From assembly GCF_013170845.1 (NCBI RefSeq), contig NZ_CP033367.1, positions 434,001 through 498,000 of the forward strand: a DNA stretch of 64,000 nt, in the 5' to 3' direction. The DNA comes from Mesorhizobium loti R88b (GTDB lineage: Bacteria > Pseudomonadota > Alphaproteobacteria > Rhizobiales > Rhizobiaceae). This document shows, one piece after another, positions 10,793 to 18,271 of the stretch (position 1 is the first letter of the stretch; each line of letters begins with the position of its first letter). The notes below the pieces were generated by a model that saw nothing but the letters and a program-made list of their open reading frames with translations, had not been told where the DNA came from and searched no databases. A program made the position numbers and the translations under genes.

Positions 10793-12379
10793 ATGAAGAC
10801 TGAATTCGATTATCTCGCTGAACTCGCGGGCCAGGGCCGGATCTCACGCCGCGACTTCCTCGGCCGCACCGCGGCACTTGGCGTCTCGGCGGCATTGGCA
10901 ACGACATTGGCGGGCAAAGCCTTCGCGCAGACGCCGGTCAAGGGCGGCATCATCAAGGCCGGCCTGCAGGGCGGCGAATCGACCAACAGCCTCGACCCGG
11001 CGCTGAACCTCAGCCAGGTTACCTACAGTTTCAGCAAGCAGTGGGGCGAGTATCTTGCCCGGCTGAGCCCGGACAACAAGCTGGTCAACCTGATTGCCGA
11101 AGACATCGGCGCTTCCAAGGATGCCAAGACGTGGACGATCAAGGTCCGTGACGGCATCGAATTCCACAATGGCAAGACGGTCAGCGCCGAAGACGTTGCC
11201 GCCACCATCGAGCGCCATGCCGACGAGAAGTCGAAGTCGGGCGCGCTCGGCATCCTCAAGAACATCAAGGGCGTCAAGGCAAGCGGCAAGGAAGTGATCG
11301 TCACGCTGGGCGACGCGGATGCCGACTTCCCCTATCTGATGGCCGACTACCATCTCGTCATCCAGCCGAATGGCGGCAGGGACAATCCGAATGCCGGTAT
11401 CAGCGCCGGTCCCTACAAGGTTACGGTCAACCAGCCGGGCGTGCGCCATGGCGGCGAGCGCTTTGCCAACTACTGGCAAGGCGACAAGGCCGGCCATGCC
11501 GACCAGGTCGAGATCGTCGTTATCAACGACGCGACGGCGCGGCTTGCCGCGCTGCAGGGTGGCCAGGTTCACATGATCAACCGCGTCGAGCCCAAGGTCG
11601 TCGACCTGGTCAAGCGCATCCCGGGCGTCACCATCGAGAACGTCTCCGGCAAGGGCTACTACCCGTTCAACATGTTCTGCGACACCGCGCCCTTCGACAG
11701 CAACGATCTGCGCATGGCGCTCAAGCTCGCCATGGACCGCGAGGAAATGCTGGAGAAGATTCTGCGCGGCTACGGCTCTGTCGGCAACGACTTCCCGATC
11801 AACGAAGCCTACCCGCTGTTTACCGCCATCGAGCAGCGCAAATTCGATCCGGAAAAGGCCGCCGCCCTCTACAAAAAGTCCGGCCACAGCGGCACCGTCC
11901 TGCTGCGTACCTCCGATGTCGCCTTCCCCGGCGCCGTCGACGCCGCCCAGCTCTATCAGCAGAGTGCGGCCAAAGCCGGTATCAAGATCGAGATCAAGCG
12001 CGAGCCCGGCGACGGCTACTGGTCCGAAGTCTGGAACAAGCAACCCTTCTCGCTCTCCTATTGGGGCGGACGCGCGACGCAGGACCAGATGTATTCCACG
12101 GGTTACGTCTCGACAGCCGACTGGAACGACACGCGCTTCAAGCGGCCGGAATTCGACAAGATGCTGTTCACCGCGCGCGGCGAGCTCGACCAGGACAAGC
12201 GCAAGGCGATCTACCACGACATGGCGGTCATGATGCGCGACGAAGGCGGCCTGATCGTGCCCTTCTTCAACCAGTTCATCGACGCCGCCGCGACCAACAA
12301 GATCGCGGGTTGGGTCAAGAACCCAATCGGCGAAATGATGGATGGGTACGCGCTCGGCGAATGCTGGCTGAACGCCTGA
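10793..12379 (+). CDS. Dipeptide-type ABC transporter solute-binding protein, Tat-exported (copy 2)
   Basis: A 528-residue paralogue of the binding protein at 5568, with the same length and long identical blocks throughout, such as EIKREPGDGYWSEVWNKQPF. It also has a twin-arginine signal, SRRDFLGR, followed by a hydrophobic segment ending AFAQ. It sits after the shared ATPase, with a 174-base leader of its own and an SD-like GGGGTAGG close to the ATG. One importer with two binding proteins normally means two related ligands. The copies differ most in the signal region and in the stretch after VPGVTI. Confidence 0.87.
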   Translation: MKTEFDYLAELAGQGRISRRDFLGRTAALGVSAALATTLAGKAFAQTPVKGGIIKAGLQGGESTNSLDPALNLSQVTYSFSKQWGEYLARLSPDNKLVNLIAEDIGASKDAKTWTIKVRDGIEFHNGKTVSAEDVAATIERHADEKSKSGALGILKNIKGVKASGKEVIVTLGDADADFPYLMADYHLVIQPNGGRDNPNAGISAGPYKVTVNQPGVRHGGERFANYWQGDKAGHADQVEIVVINDATARLAALQGGQVHMINRVEPKVVDLVKRIPGVTIENVSGKGYYPFNMFCDTAPFDSNDLRMALKLAMDREEMLEKILRGYGSVGNDFPINEAYPLFTAIEQRKFDPEKAAALYKKSGHSGTVLLRTSDVAFPGAVDAAQLYQQSAAKAGIKIEIKREPGDGYWSEVWNKQPFSLSYWGGRATQDQMYSTGYVSTADWNDTRFKRPEFDKMLFTARGELDQDKRKAIYHDMAVMMRDEGGLIVPFFNQFIDAAATNKIAGWVKNPIGEMMDGYALGECWLNA

Positions 12380-12399
12380 CATCGAGCTGACACTGACAA

Positions 12400-12428
12400 G
12401 CGCCGCGTGTCCATGCGACACGCGGCGC
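12400..12428 (+). terminator. Perfect 12-bp hairpin after the second binding-protein gene
   Basis: GCGCCGCGTGTC at 12400-12411 and its exact complement at 12417-12428 enclose a 5-base loop, 20 bases past the binding-protein stop. No strong T-tract follows (ACTCGTTTC), so it is either a weak terminator or an mRNA-stabilising 3' hairpin. Confidence 0.55.
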
Positions 12429-12462
12429 ACTCGTTTCAACGGACAATCGCGGGGGAAAGCCC

Positions 12463-13302
12463 ATGGCGCTCCAATCCAAGCTTTTGCTGATCATCCTCGA
12501 TGGCGTGCCTTACCGGAACTGGCGCCGGCTGATGGGTAATCTCGAAGGCTGGGTGCAATCGGGCGAGGCACGGGTCTGGAAGATGCGCTCGGTGCTGCCG
12601 TCGACCTCGGCCTGCTGCTATGCCTCGATCCATACTGGGGTTTCACCGCAGGTGCACGGCATCCTCTCCAACGAGAATCGCTTTCGTGTCGCGCAGCCGG
12701 ACATCTTCTCCGAAGTCAGCAAGGCCGGCGGCAAGACGGGTGCCGTCACCCATTCCTACTGGTCGGAATTCTTCCGGTCCTATCCGTTCGACCTGGTCGA
12801 GGACATGGAATATGATGAGCCAGGCGGGCCGATCACGCATGGCCGCTTCCACACCATGACCGGCTATAACCAGCGCAACCAGATGACGCCGAGCGATGTC
12901 GACCTGCTCGCGACGCTGACCATGCTGACCAAACGCCATGGCATCGACTACGGCATCCTGCACACCTGCACGCTGGATTCGATGGGCCATCGCTTCGGCC
13001 ATGACTGCCATGAGATGGATCATGCCGTCTACGCCATGGACGGCATGCTGGCGGCCTTCCTGCCGGGCTGGATCGAAGCCGGCTACGAGGTAATGGTCAC
13101 CGCCGACCATGGCCAGACGGATCGCGGCCACCATGGCGGCCATGACGACGAGATGCAGGATTTCGCGCTCTATTACTTCGGATCCGGCAAAGGACCGCAG
13201 GCCGACACGCTGCTCGACCAGCTGCAGCTGGCGCCGACGGTGTTGGGCCGGCTGGGTGTGGCGGTGCCGGCGACGATGAAAGCGAAGCCCTTCTTGAGTT
13301 GA
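12463..13302 (+). CDS. Alkaline-phosphatase-superfamily phosphodiesterase / nucleotide pyrophosphatase-like
   Basis: A 279-residue protein of the type I phosphodiesterase/nucleotide pyrophosphatase branch of the alkaline phosphatase superfamily. The metal-ligand pattern is visible: LLIILDGV at the N-terminus, a putative Ser/Thr nucleophile region PSTSACCYASIHTG, then the late TADHGQTDRGHHGGHDDE cluster of Asp/His. No signal peptide is apparent, so it is probably cytoplasmic. The substrate is unknown; relatives hydrolyse phosphodiesters, phosphonoacetate or nucleotides. It has its own SD (GGGGGAAAG) and lies between hairpins, so it may be transcribed separately from the importer. Confidence 0.75.
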   Translation: MALQSKLLLIILDGVPYRNWRRLMGNLEGWVQSGEARVWKMRSVLPSTSACCYASIHTGVSPQVHGILSNENRFRVAQPDIFSEVSKAGGKTGAVTHSYWSEFFRSYPFDLVEDMEYDEPGGPITHGRFHTMTGYNQRNQMTPSDVDLLATLTMLTKRHGIDYGILHTCTLDSMGHRFGHDCHEMDHAVYAMDGMLAAFLPGWIEAGYEVMVTADHGQTDRGHHGGHDDEMQDFALYYFGSGKGPQADTLLDQLQLAPTVLGRLGVAVPATMKAKPFLS

Positions 13303-13304
13303 GC

Positions 13305-13327
13305 GGGGCGGCTCTGGCAACCGCCCC
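13305..13327 (+). terminator. Hairpin after the phosphodiesterase gene
   Basis: GGGGCGG at 13305-13311 and CCGCCCC at 13321-13327 form a 7-bp GC stem with a 9-base loop, immediately after the stop. There is no T-tract. A second inverted repeat (CCTCCGC 13341-13347 / GCGGAGG 13358-13364) follows and would sequester the GGAGG that abuts the sigma-factor ATG. Confidence 0.4.
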
Positions 13328-13364
13328 CTACTTCGGTTAGCCTCCGCAAATTCCTTGGCGGAGG

Positions 13365-13991
13365 ATGAACCTTTTTGCACCGATCAGCGACAGAGCAGAC
13401 AGGAGCCAGGCGGCTCGACCGGCCATGACGGCAGCGACGGAGACCGATCGCGCGCTTGTCGACCGGGTCGCGAAGGGCGACCGTGCCGCCGTGCGGCTCC
13501 TGTTCATGCGTCACCACGCGCGGGTCTACCGCTTCGTGGCGCGCCAGACGGGATCGGAAATGATGGCTGACGATATCGCGAATGAGGTGTTCCTCGAACT
13601 GTGGCGCCAGGCGCCAGGCTTCGAAGGGCGCTCCGAAGTCTCGACATGGCTGCTCGGCATCGCCCGGTTCAAGGCGCTGTCCTTGCTGCGCAAGAAAAAG
13701 GAAGACTGGATCGACGACGAGGCCGCCGCCGCGGTGCCCGACAGCGCCGACACGCCTGAGGTCGTCACCATGAAGGAAGACAAGGCCGCCGCCTTGCGCC
13801 GCTTCATCGATGCCTTGCCCGAAGAACACCGCACGGTGATCGACCTTGCCTATTACCACGGACAGTCGGTGACGGAGATCGGCGAGGTGCTTGGCATCCC
13901 GGTCGCGACCGTCAAGACCCGGATGTTTTACGCCCGCAAGAAACTCGGCGAAACCCTCAAGGCTGCCGGTTACGACAGGGGGTGGCCATGA
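13365..13991 (+). CDS. ECF-family RNA polymerase sigma factor
   Basis: A 208-residue extracytoplasmic-function sigma factor. Region 2 runs from VDRVAKGDRAAVRLLFMRHH to the WLLGIARFKAL stretch, and region 4 is the helix-turn-helix around SVTEIGEVLGIPVATVKTRMFYARKKL. It is chained to the anti-sigma factor by an ATGA overlap and through that to a protease. The start is uncertain: GGAGG directly abuts the ATG at 13365, too close for a normal SD, and is buried in an inverted repeat; the ATG at 13425 (MTAATETD) gives a more typical ECF N-terminus but has poor SD spacing. The inducing signal is unknown. Confidence 0.9.
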   Translation: MNLFAPISDRADRSQAARPAMTAATETDRALVDRVAKGDRAAVRLLFMRHHARVYRFVARQTGSEMMADDIANEVFLELWRQAPGFEGRSEVSTWLLGIARFKALSLLRKKKEDWIDDEAAAAVPDSADTPEVVTMKEDKAAALRRFIDALPEEHRTVIDLAYYHGQSVTEIGEVLGIPVATVKTRMFYARKKLGETLKAAGYDRGWP

Positions 13992-14656
13992 GTGCCGCTG
14001 AAAAAATGTCGCGCCGCGACGACATGGAAACGCTGCTGCCGTTCTACCTGAGCGGCTCGCTGGAAGGCTCCGACCTCGAAGCCGTCGAGGAATGGCTGGC
14101 GACCGATCCAGCCGCAATGGCAGCCCTTGGCGAGGCCGAGGCCGAATTCTCCGGCACATCGGCCGCCAATGAAGCGATCCGCCCGCCGGCCGATGCGCTC
14201 AGCCGCTTCGCCAGGGCGCTCGACGCCGAGGCAGGGCCGGCGCGCAAGCCGGCGGGCTCGTCCTGGCTGGCGCAGGCCTGGGGCCGTTTCATGGCGGTGC
14301 CGGTCGGCGTCGCTTGGGCGGCGGCCGCGGTCCTCTTGGCGTTGATCGCGGTGCAGTCTCTGGTGCAGCCTGGCGGCAAAGGCGGCAATTTCGAAATCGC
14401 CGGCGCGGAAGACGACCTGGCGAAAATGCCGTTCGCGCTCGTCAAGTTCAAGCCGGATGCGAAGATGTCCGATATTTCGGGCTTCCTCGGCGGCAATGGG
14501 CTGAAGATCATCGGCGGGCCGAGCGCCGACGGTGTGTTCCGGCTCGGCATTCCCGCAGCCAACGCCGCAGACTATGCAAAGCAACTCGGCCTTATTGCTG
14601 CCCAGCCTTTCACTGACACTGTGATCGAGGGAAGGAAACCGGTTGATGGCGGCTGA
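13988..14656 (+). CDS. Membrane-anchored anti-sigma factor (non-zinc type)
   Basis: A 222-residue protein. The N-terminal cytoplasmic anti-sigma domain (about residues 1-95) includes DDMETLLPFYLSGSLEG but lacks the HxxxCxxC zinc motif. A single transmembrane segment follows near residues 100-122 (VPVGVAWAAAAVLLALIAVQ), then a periplasmic domain of about 95 residues. It should hold the ECF factor at the membrane until a periplasmic signal releases it. The ATG at 13988 overlaps the sigma stop as ATGA. Its 3' end overlaps the protease gene by 11 bases, which suggests that the three products act together. Confidence 0.85.
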   Translation: MSAAEKMSRRDDMETLLPFYLSGSLEGSDLEAVEEWLATDPAAMAALGEAEAEFSGTSAANEAIRPPADALSRFARALDAEAGPARKPAGSSWLAQAWGRFMAVPVGVAWAAAAVLLALIAVQSLVQPGGKGGNFEIAGAEDDLAKMPFALVKFKPDAKMSDISGFLGGNGLKIIGGPSADGVFRLGIPAANAADYAKQLGLIAAQPFTDTVIEGRKPVDGG

Positions 14657-16079
14657 GGCGGCCCTTCGATTTGCGGCGATCCTGGCGGCGGCGATGACAA
14701 TCGCTGCCGTGCCCGCGTCGGCGCAAACCAACGCCGCCAATGGCGACCAAACGAAAATCGACTGCCGCAACGGCGCCAATGCGACGGCGCCCGACTGCGC
14801 CAAGGACGGCAGCGGTGCAAAGGCCGGATCGGACACCGATCAGGCCGGCGCCGTCTTTCTCCCCGCTTTGATCGTCGACCTGTTTCCCAATCCGGTGGCG
14901 CCCCCGGCACCGGTGCCGACACCAGAGCCGGCGCCGCCGCCCGCCAACAATCAGGCCAGTCCGCCATCGGGCGGTCCGATCGCCGCGCCGACCGATCTCA
15001 TTGCCGTTCAGCCGCCGCGCGCCGTGGCCGGCGATTTCGTGCCCGACGAGGTGCTGGTAACGGTCGGCGGTGATGCCGGCGCCGTACAGCAGATCGCCGC
15101 CTCCTTCGGCCTCGAAGTGCGTTCGCAGCGCCAGTCCCGGCTGCTCGGCACCACGCTGGTGCGCTTCGGCATTCCCGATGGCCGTCCGGTCGGCGTCGTG
15201 CTGGCGCAGCTCGCCGCCGATGGCCGCACGCAGCGGCGCGAGCCCAATCACATCTATTCGCTGCAGCAGGCCGCGGGCATTGTGAACTACGCCTTCGACC
15301 ACATCGAACTCGATTCCAAACAGGCCAGCGGCGAAAACGTCAGGGTTGCCGTCATCGATACCGGCATCGACGACACCAATCCGGCGCTGGCCGGCGTCAT
15401 CGCCGCACAGTTCGACGCCATGCCGGACGTGCCGATCGAAAAGCGCGACCATGGCACTTCGGTCGATGGGCTGATCGCCGGCGTCGGCGCGCTGGAAGGC
15501 ATGGCGCCGGGCGCCAAGATTTATCACGCGCGTGCCTTCGAAGGCGGTAAGTCGACCATGGACGTCATCCTGTCGGCGCTCGACTGGGCGGCGGAGCAGA
15601 ATGTCAGCGTCATCAATATGAGCTTCGTCGGGCCGAAGAACGAGCTGCTCGGCACCGCCTGCCGCAATGCCCGCGCGCTCGGCATCGTGCTGGTCGCCGC
15701 CGCCGGCAACAACGGGCCGAAAGCGCCCTATGGCTATCCAGCCGCCTTCGACGGCGTCATCGCGGTGACCGCCACCGACGCCAAGGACGGGCTGATGCCG
15801 CAGGCCAATCGCGGCGCCTATGTCTTCATCTCGGCGCCGGGCGTCGAGATGGTGGCGCCGAGCGGGGCGGGCTCGGACGTCGTCACCGGCACGTCTTTCG
15901 CGGCGGCTATCGTCAGCGGCGCCATCGCCAATCTCATCCATGCTTCGCCCGACCGCTCAGCCGACGACATCGAGAAGGCTTTGGCGGCAACAGCGAAGGA
16001 TCTCGGCCCCAAGGGGCGCGACAACGACTTCGGCTATGGGCTGCTGGACATCAAGGCGGCGGAGGCGGCAAAGGAGTGA
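14646..16079 (+). CDS. Exported S8-family (subtilisin-like) serine protease
   Basis: A 477-residue protein with a Sec signal peptide (hydrophobic to about residue 27, ending VPASAQ), a Cys-containing low-complexity stretch and a proline-rich linker (around PPAPVPTPEPAPPP), an inhibitor-like region, then the peptidase domain. The triad is intact: D238 in VIDTGID, H269 in DHGTSVDG, S417 in GTSFAA. It would act in the periplasm or outside. Being the third gene of an ECF/anti-sigma operon, it may cleave the anti-sigma factor or be the regulon's effector; neither is shown. The ATG at 14646 is preferred to the adjoining TTG at 14643. Confidence 0.9.
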   Translation: MAAEAALRFAAILAAAMTIAAVPASAQTNAANGDQTKIDCRNGANATAPDCAKDGSGAKAGSDTDQAGAVFLPALIVDLFPNPVAPPAPVPTPEPAPPPANNQASPPSGGPIAAPTDLIAVQPPRAVAGDFVPDEVLVTVGGDAGAVQQIAASFGLEVRSQRQSRLLGTTLVRFGIPDGRPVGVVLAQLAADGRTQRREPNHIYSLQQAAGIVNYAFDHIELDSKQASGENVRVAVIDTGIDDTNPALAGVIAAQFDAMPDVPIEKRDHGTSVDGLIAGVGALEGMAPGAKIYHARAFEGGKSTMDVILSALDWAAEQNVSVINMSFVGPKNELLGTACRNARALGIVLVAAAGNNGPKAPYGYPAAFDGVIAVTATDAKDGLMPQANRGAYVFISAPGVEMVAPSGAGSDVVTGTSFAAAIVSGAIANLIHASPDRSADDIEKALAATAKDLGPKGRDNDFGYGLLDIKAAEAAKE

Positions 16080-16100
16080 GTTTTGCTCCTGGCTTCTGTT

Positions 16101-16754
16101 TCATGCTGCCGGGAGTTCGCGGGTTCGACCGATTTGCAGAAGCAACGCGGATGCAAGACAAAGCCCGACGACAGCCAGCCCTGATATAACAAGCCACCGC
16201 ATCAATACCGCCTGCTCATCGTGGCCGATGACGCGGTAGAGACCATTGATTTCGACCATTTCCGGGTCGGACAACCGCTTTTTGGGCAGTGTTCGATCGG
16301 TGTAGAAATATTTGGTCATCGCGTTGAATTCGAGTTCACGTCCGATGAACATCTCGGTGGGGTTTACGTCTGAAGTGACATAGCCCTCATAGTTGCGTTC
16401 CTGTGTGGCGCGGATATCGACGTTGTTGAAGTCCGGTTTTGTCGCGCCCTGATGAAACCAGCCCGGTGAAAACACCGAGAATGACCCGGAGCGGGGCAGA
16501 TGGGTAACCGGTTGGTTGACGATTTCGACCACTTTCTGTTCTGTCCGCGCGGCTTCCGCATTTGCCTTTTCGATGCCTGGCAACGTCCAGAAGATTGCAC
16601 CGGCAACAGTCAGCAAAAGACCCGTCAAGCCAAGCAGAAACACGATATGCCCTACAGGGCGCGCTGGCCTTGCGATGCGGTCAACCGGCGCAGCCGGGGC
16701 GCGACTCGCGCGCCCGCGACGGCCGAAAGCCGTGCTGGGCTGGTTGGTGTTCAT
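16101..16754 (-). CDS. Hypothetical membrane protein with two transmembrane segments
   Basis: I do not recognise this protein. From the ATG at 16754 it has 217 residues: a basic N-terminus, a transmembrane segment (HIVFLLGLTGLLLTVAGAIFW), a region of about 110 residues with EGYVTSDVNPTEMFIG and MTKYFYTD, and a second transmembrane segment near the C-terminus (WLVISGLAVVGLCLASALLL). The layout suggests a central domain displayed on the periplasmic side. A GTG at 16826 would add 24 basic residues, but the ATG start begins a typical membrane-protein N-terminus. It faces the protease operon tail-to-tail, and a small GTCACT-TTTG-AGTGAC palindrome lies at 16822-16837. Confidence 0.6.
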   Translation of the reverse strand: MNTNQPSTAFGRRGRASRAPAAPVDRIARPARPVGHIVFLLGLTGLLLTVAGAIFWTLPGIEKANAEAARTEQKVVEIVNQPVTHLPRSGSFSVFSPGWFHQGATKPDFNNVDIRATQERNYEGYVTSDVNPTEMFIGRELEFNAMTKYFYTDRTLPKKRLSDPEMVEINGLYRVIGHDEQAVLMRWLVISGLAVVGLCLASALLLQIGRTRELPAA

Positions 16755-16886
16755 CAGCCCATGTTCGAACAAGCGGGCTAATGGGGCGTTAAGAGGCCAT
16801 CGTCGGCGCTTCAAAACCGAGGTCACTTTTGAGTGACACGCATTAGAAGGCGCGCTTTCGGTCGTTCACTGTGATTGGACCTTACC

Positions 16887-17921
16887 CTAGGCCGGCGCTC
16901 CCGCGACCGATCCCCTAACCACCAGGTCGACCGGCCAGACCTCACCTCGCGCACCCTCTTCCAGACCCGATATCCGCGCCGCCAGCCGCTCGGCGACGCG
17001 GGCGCCGGCGAGGCGGATGGATGAGCGCGTCGTCGACAGCGGCACGGAGAAATTCTCGGGCTTCAGCCAGGGAAAGACGTCGTCATGGGCGATCAGCGAG
17101 ACGTCGCCTGGAATGGTGAGGCCGAGGTCGCGCACGGCGCGCACGACGCCCAGCGCCATGATCAGGCTGGAGCAGGCGATCGCCGTTGGTGCGTCGCTCG
17201 CCTCCAGCAGACGCCTGGTGGCGCGATAGCCGTTTTCTTCGGTCATGACCACCGAGCAGACATTGCGCTCACCCAGGTTCAGTCCGCTGGCCGCGAGAGC
17301 GCGACGCACGCCGCGCTCGCGATGAATGGCGAAGGTCTCGCGGTCGTCGCCATTGATCAGCGCCAGCCGCCGGTGGCCGAGCTGGACCAGCAGCCGCGCC
17401 GCCTCGTGAAAGGCACCCTCATTGTCGATGTCGAGATACGGGTAGTCGAACTCGAAGCCTTCGCTGCGGCCATGGACTAGGAAGGGAATGCCGAGCGTGC
17501 TGACCAGCGCCACCCGGCTGTCCTGAGGCTTCGGCGAAGAGATATAGACGGCATCGACCTGCCGGTTGGCGACGATGCGCCGATAGGTCGTCTCCTGGTC
17601 GTCGGCATCGGCGGGCGACAGCACGAGGTCGAGCTCATGCGAGCGGGCGTAGTCGCCGAGGCCGGACAGGAATTCGACGAAGTGCGGGTCGATGTCGACG
17701 GCCGCACCCGTCGGCAAGACATAACCGATCATGCCGGACTTGCCGGTCGCCAGCCTGCGAGCGCTTGGATTGGGGCGATAGCCATGGCGCTTGGCGGCGT
17801 CCATGACGCGCCTGCGCGTTTCCTCGTTGACCTCCGGGTAACCGTTCAGCGCCCGGCTCACCGTGGTCTGCGAAAGCGCCAGCATATGCGCGAGCTGCTT
17901 GAGGTTCACAAAGATCTCCAT
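16887..17921 (-). CDS. aglR: LacI-family repressor of the alpha-glucoside operon
   Basis: A 344-residue LacI/GalR regulator: an N-terminal helix-turn-helix (VNLKQLAHMLALSQTTVSRA) and hinge (NPSARRLATGKSG), followed by a periplasmic-binding-protein-like sensor domain. It is divergent from aglEFGAK, which is the arrangement of AglR in Sinorhizobium. AAAGCGCTTT lies 7 bases upstream of its own ATG, overlapping the region where the SD sits, and a matching palindrome stands before aglE, which supports autorepression plus control of the transport operon. The inducer is presumably an alpha-glucoside such as sucrose, maltose or trehalose. Confidence 0.88.
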   Translation of the reverse strand: MEIFVNLKQLAHMLALSQTTVSRALNGYPEVNEETRRRVMDAAKRHGYRPNPSARRLATGKSGMIGYVLPTGAAVDIDPHFVEFLSGLGDYARSHELDLVLSPADADDQETTYRRIVANRQVDAVYISSPKPQDSRVALVSTLGIPFLVHGRSEGFEFDYPYLDIDNEGAFHEAARLLVQLGHRRLALINGDDRETFAIHRERGVRRALAASGLNLGERNVCSVVMTEENGYRATRRLLEASDAPTAIACSSLIMALGVVRAVRDLGLTIPGDVSLIAHDDVFPWLKPENFSVPLSTTRSSIRLAGARVAERLAARISGLEEGARGEVWPVDLVVRGSVAGAPA

Positions 17922-17927
17922 TCCCTC

Positions 17928-17937
17928 AAAGCGCTTT
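17928..17937. promoter_or_regulatory. Candidate AglR operator at aglR start
   Basis: Perfect palindrome AAAGCGCTTT with the central CG typical of LacI-family sites, immediately upstream of aglR. It has the same core as the site at 18146-18159. Confidence 0.6.
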
Positions 17938-18145
17938 TAAATTGAATCGACCCAAGCGCCACAAGGGCGCAACGGCATCGAGGCAAGCATAAGCGTGGTT
18001 TGGGCAGGTTTGAAACAAAAATTACTGTTGCACCGCCATAAAAGCATGCTGCAGCGCACTTTTAAGCTTTAATTGCGCCAACTTAAATCGATTAGCCCAC
18101 CATCCCTCTTGACTCCTGAATGAATCAATGGCGTGATCGAGAAAG

Positions 18146-18159
18146 CCAAAGCGCTTTGG
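18146..18159. promoter_or_regulatory. Candidate AglR operator upstream of aglE
   Basis: Perfect 14-bp palindrome CCAAAGCGCTTTGG, 113 bases before the aglE ATG in the 350-base divergent gap. This gap (17922-18271) holds no gene; besides the two operators it contains AT-rich stretches around 18055-18100 that could carry the promoters. Confidence 0.65.
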
Positions 18160-18271
18160 AAGACTCTTCGAAAGGTTGCGGTTCCCTTGCGACTGAGTCA
18201 CAGTCCTGCAGCTTCGGCGGACGGAATGGAGGTTCCGTCCGGTGTATGTGACCCACTGGGAGGGAATACCG

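Noticed and set aside
16822..16837. GTCACT-TTTG-AGTGAC palindrome as a terminator
   Set aside because: The stem is short, lies at the 5' side of the hypothetical gene and has no T-tract; an operator or chance is as likely, so it is only mentioned with the gene.
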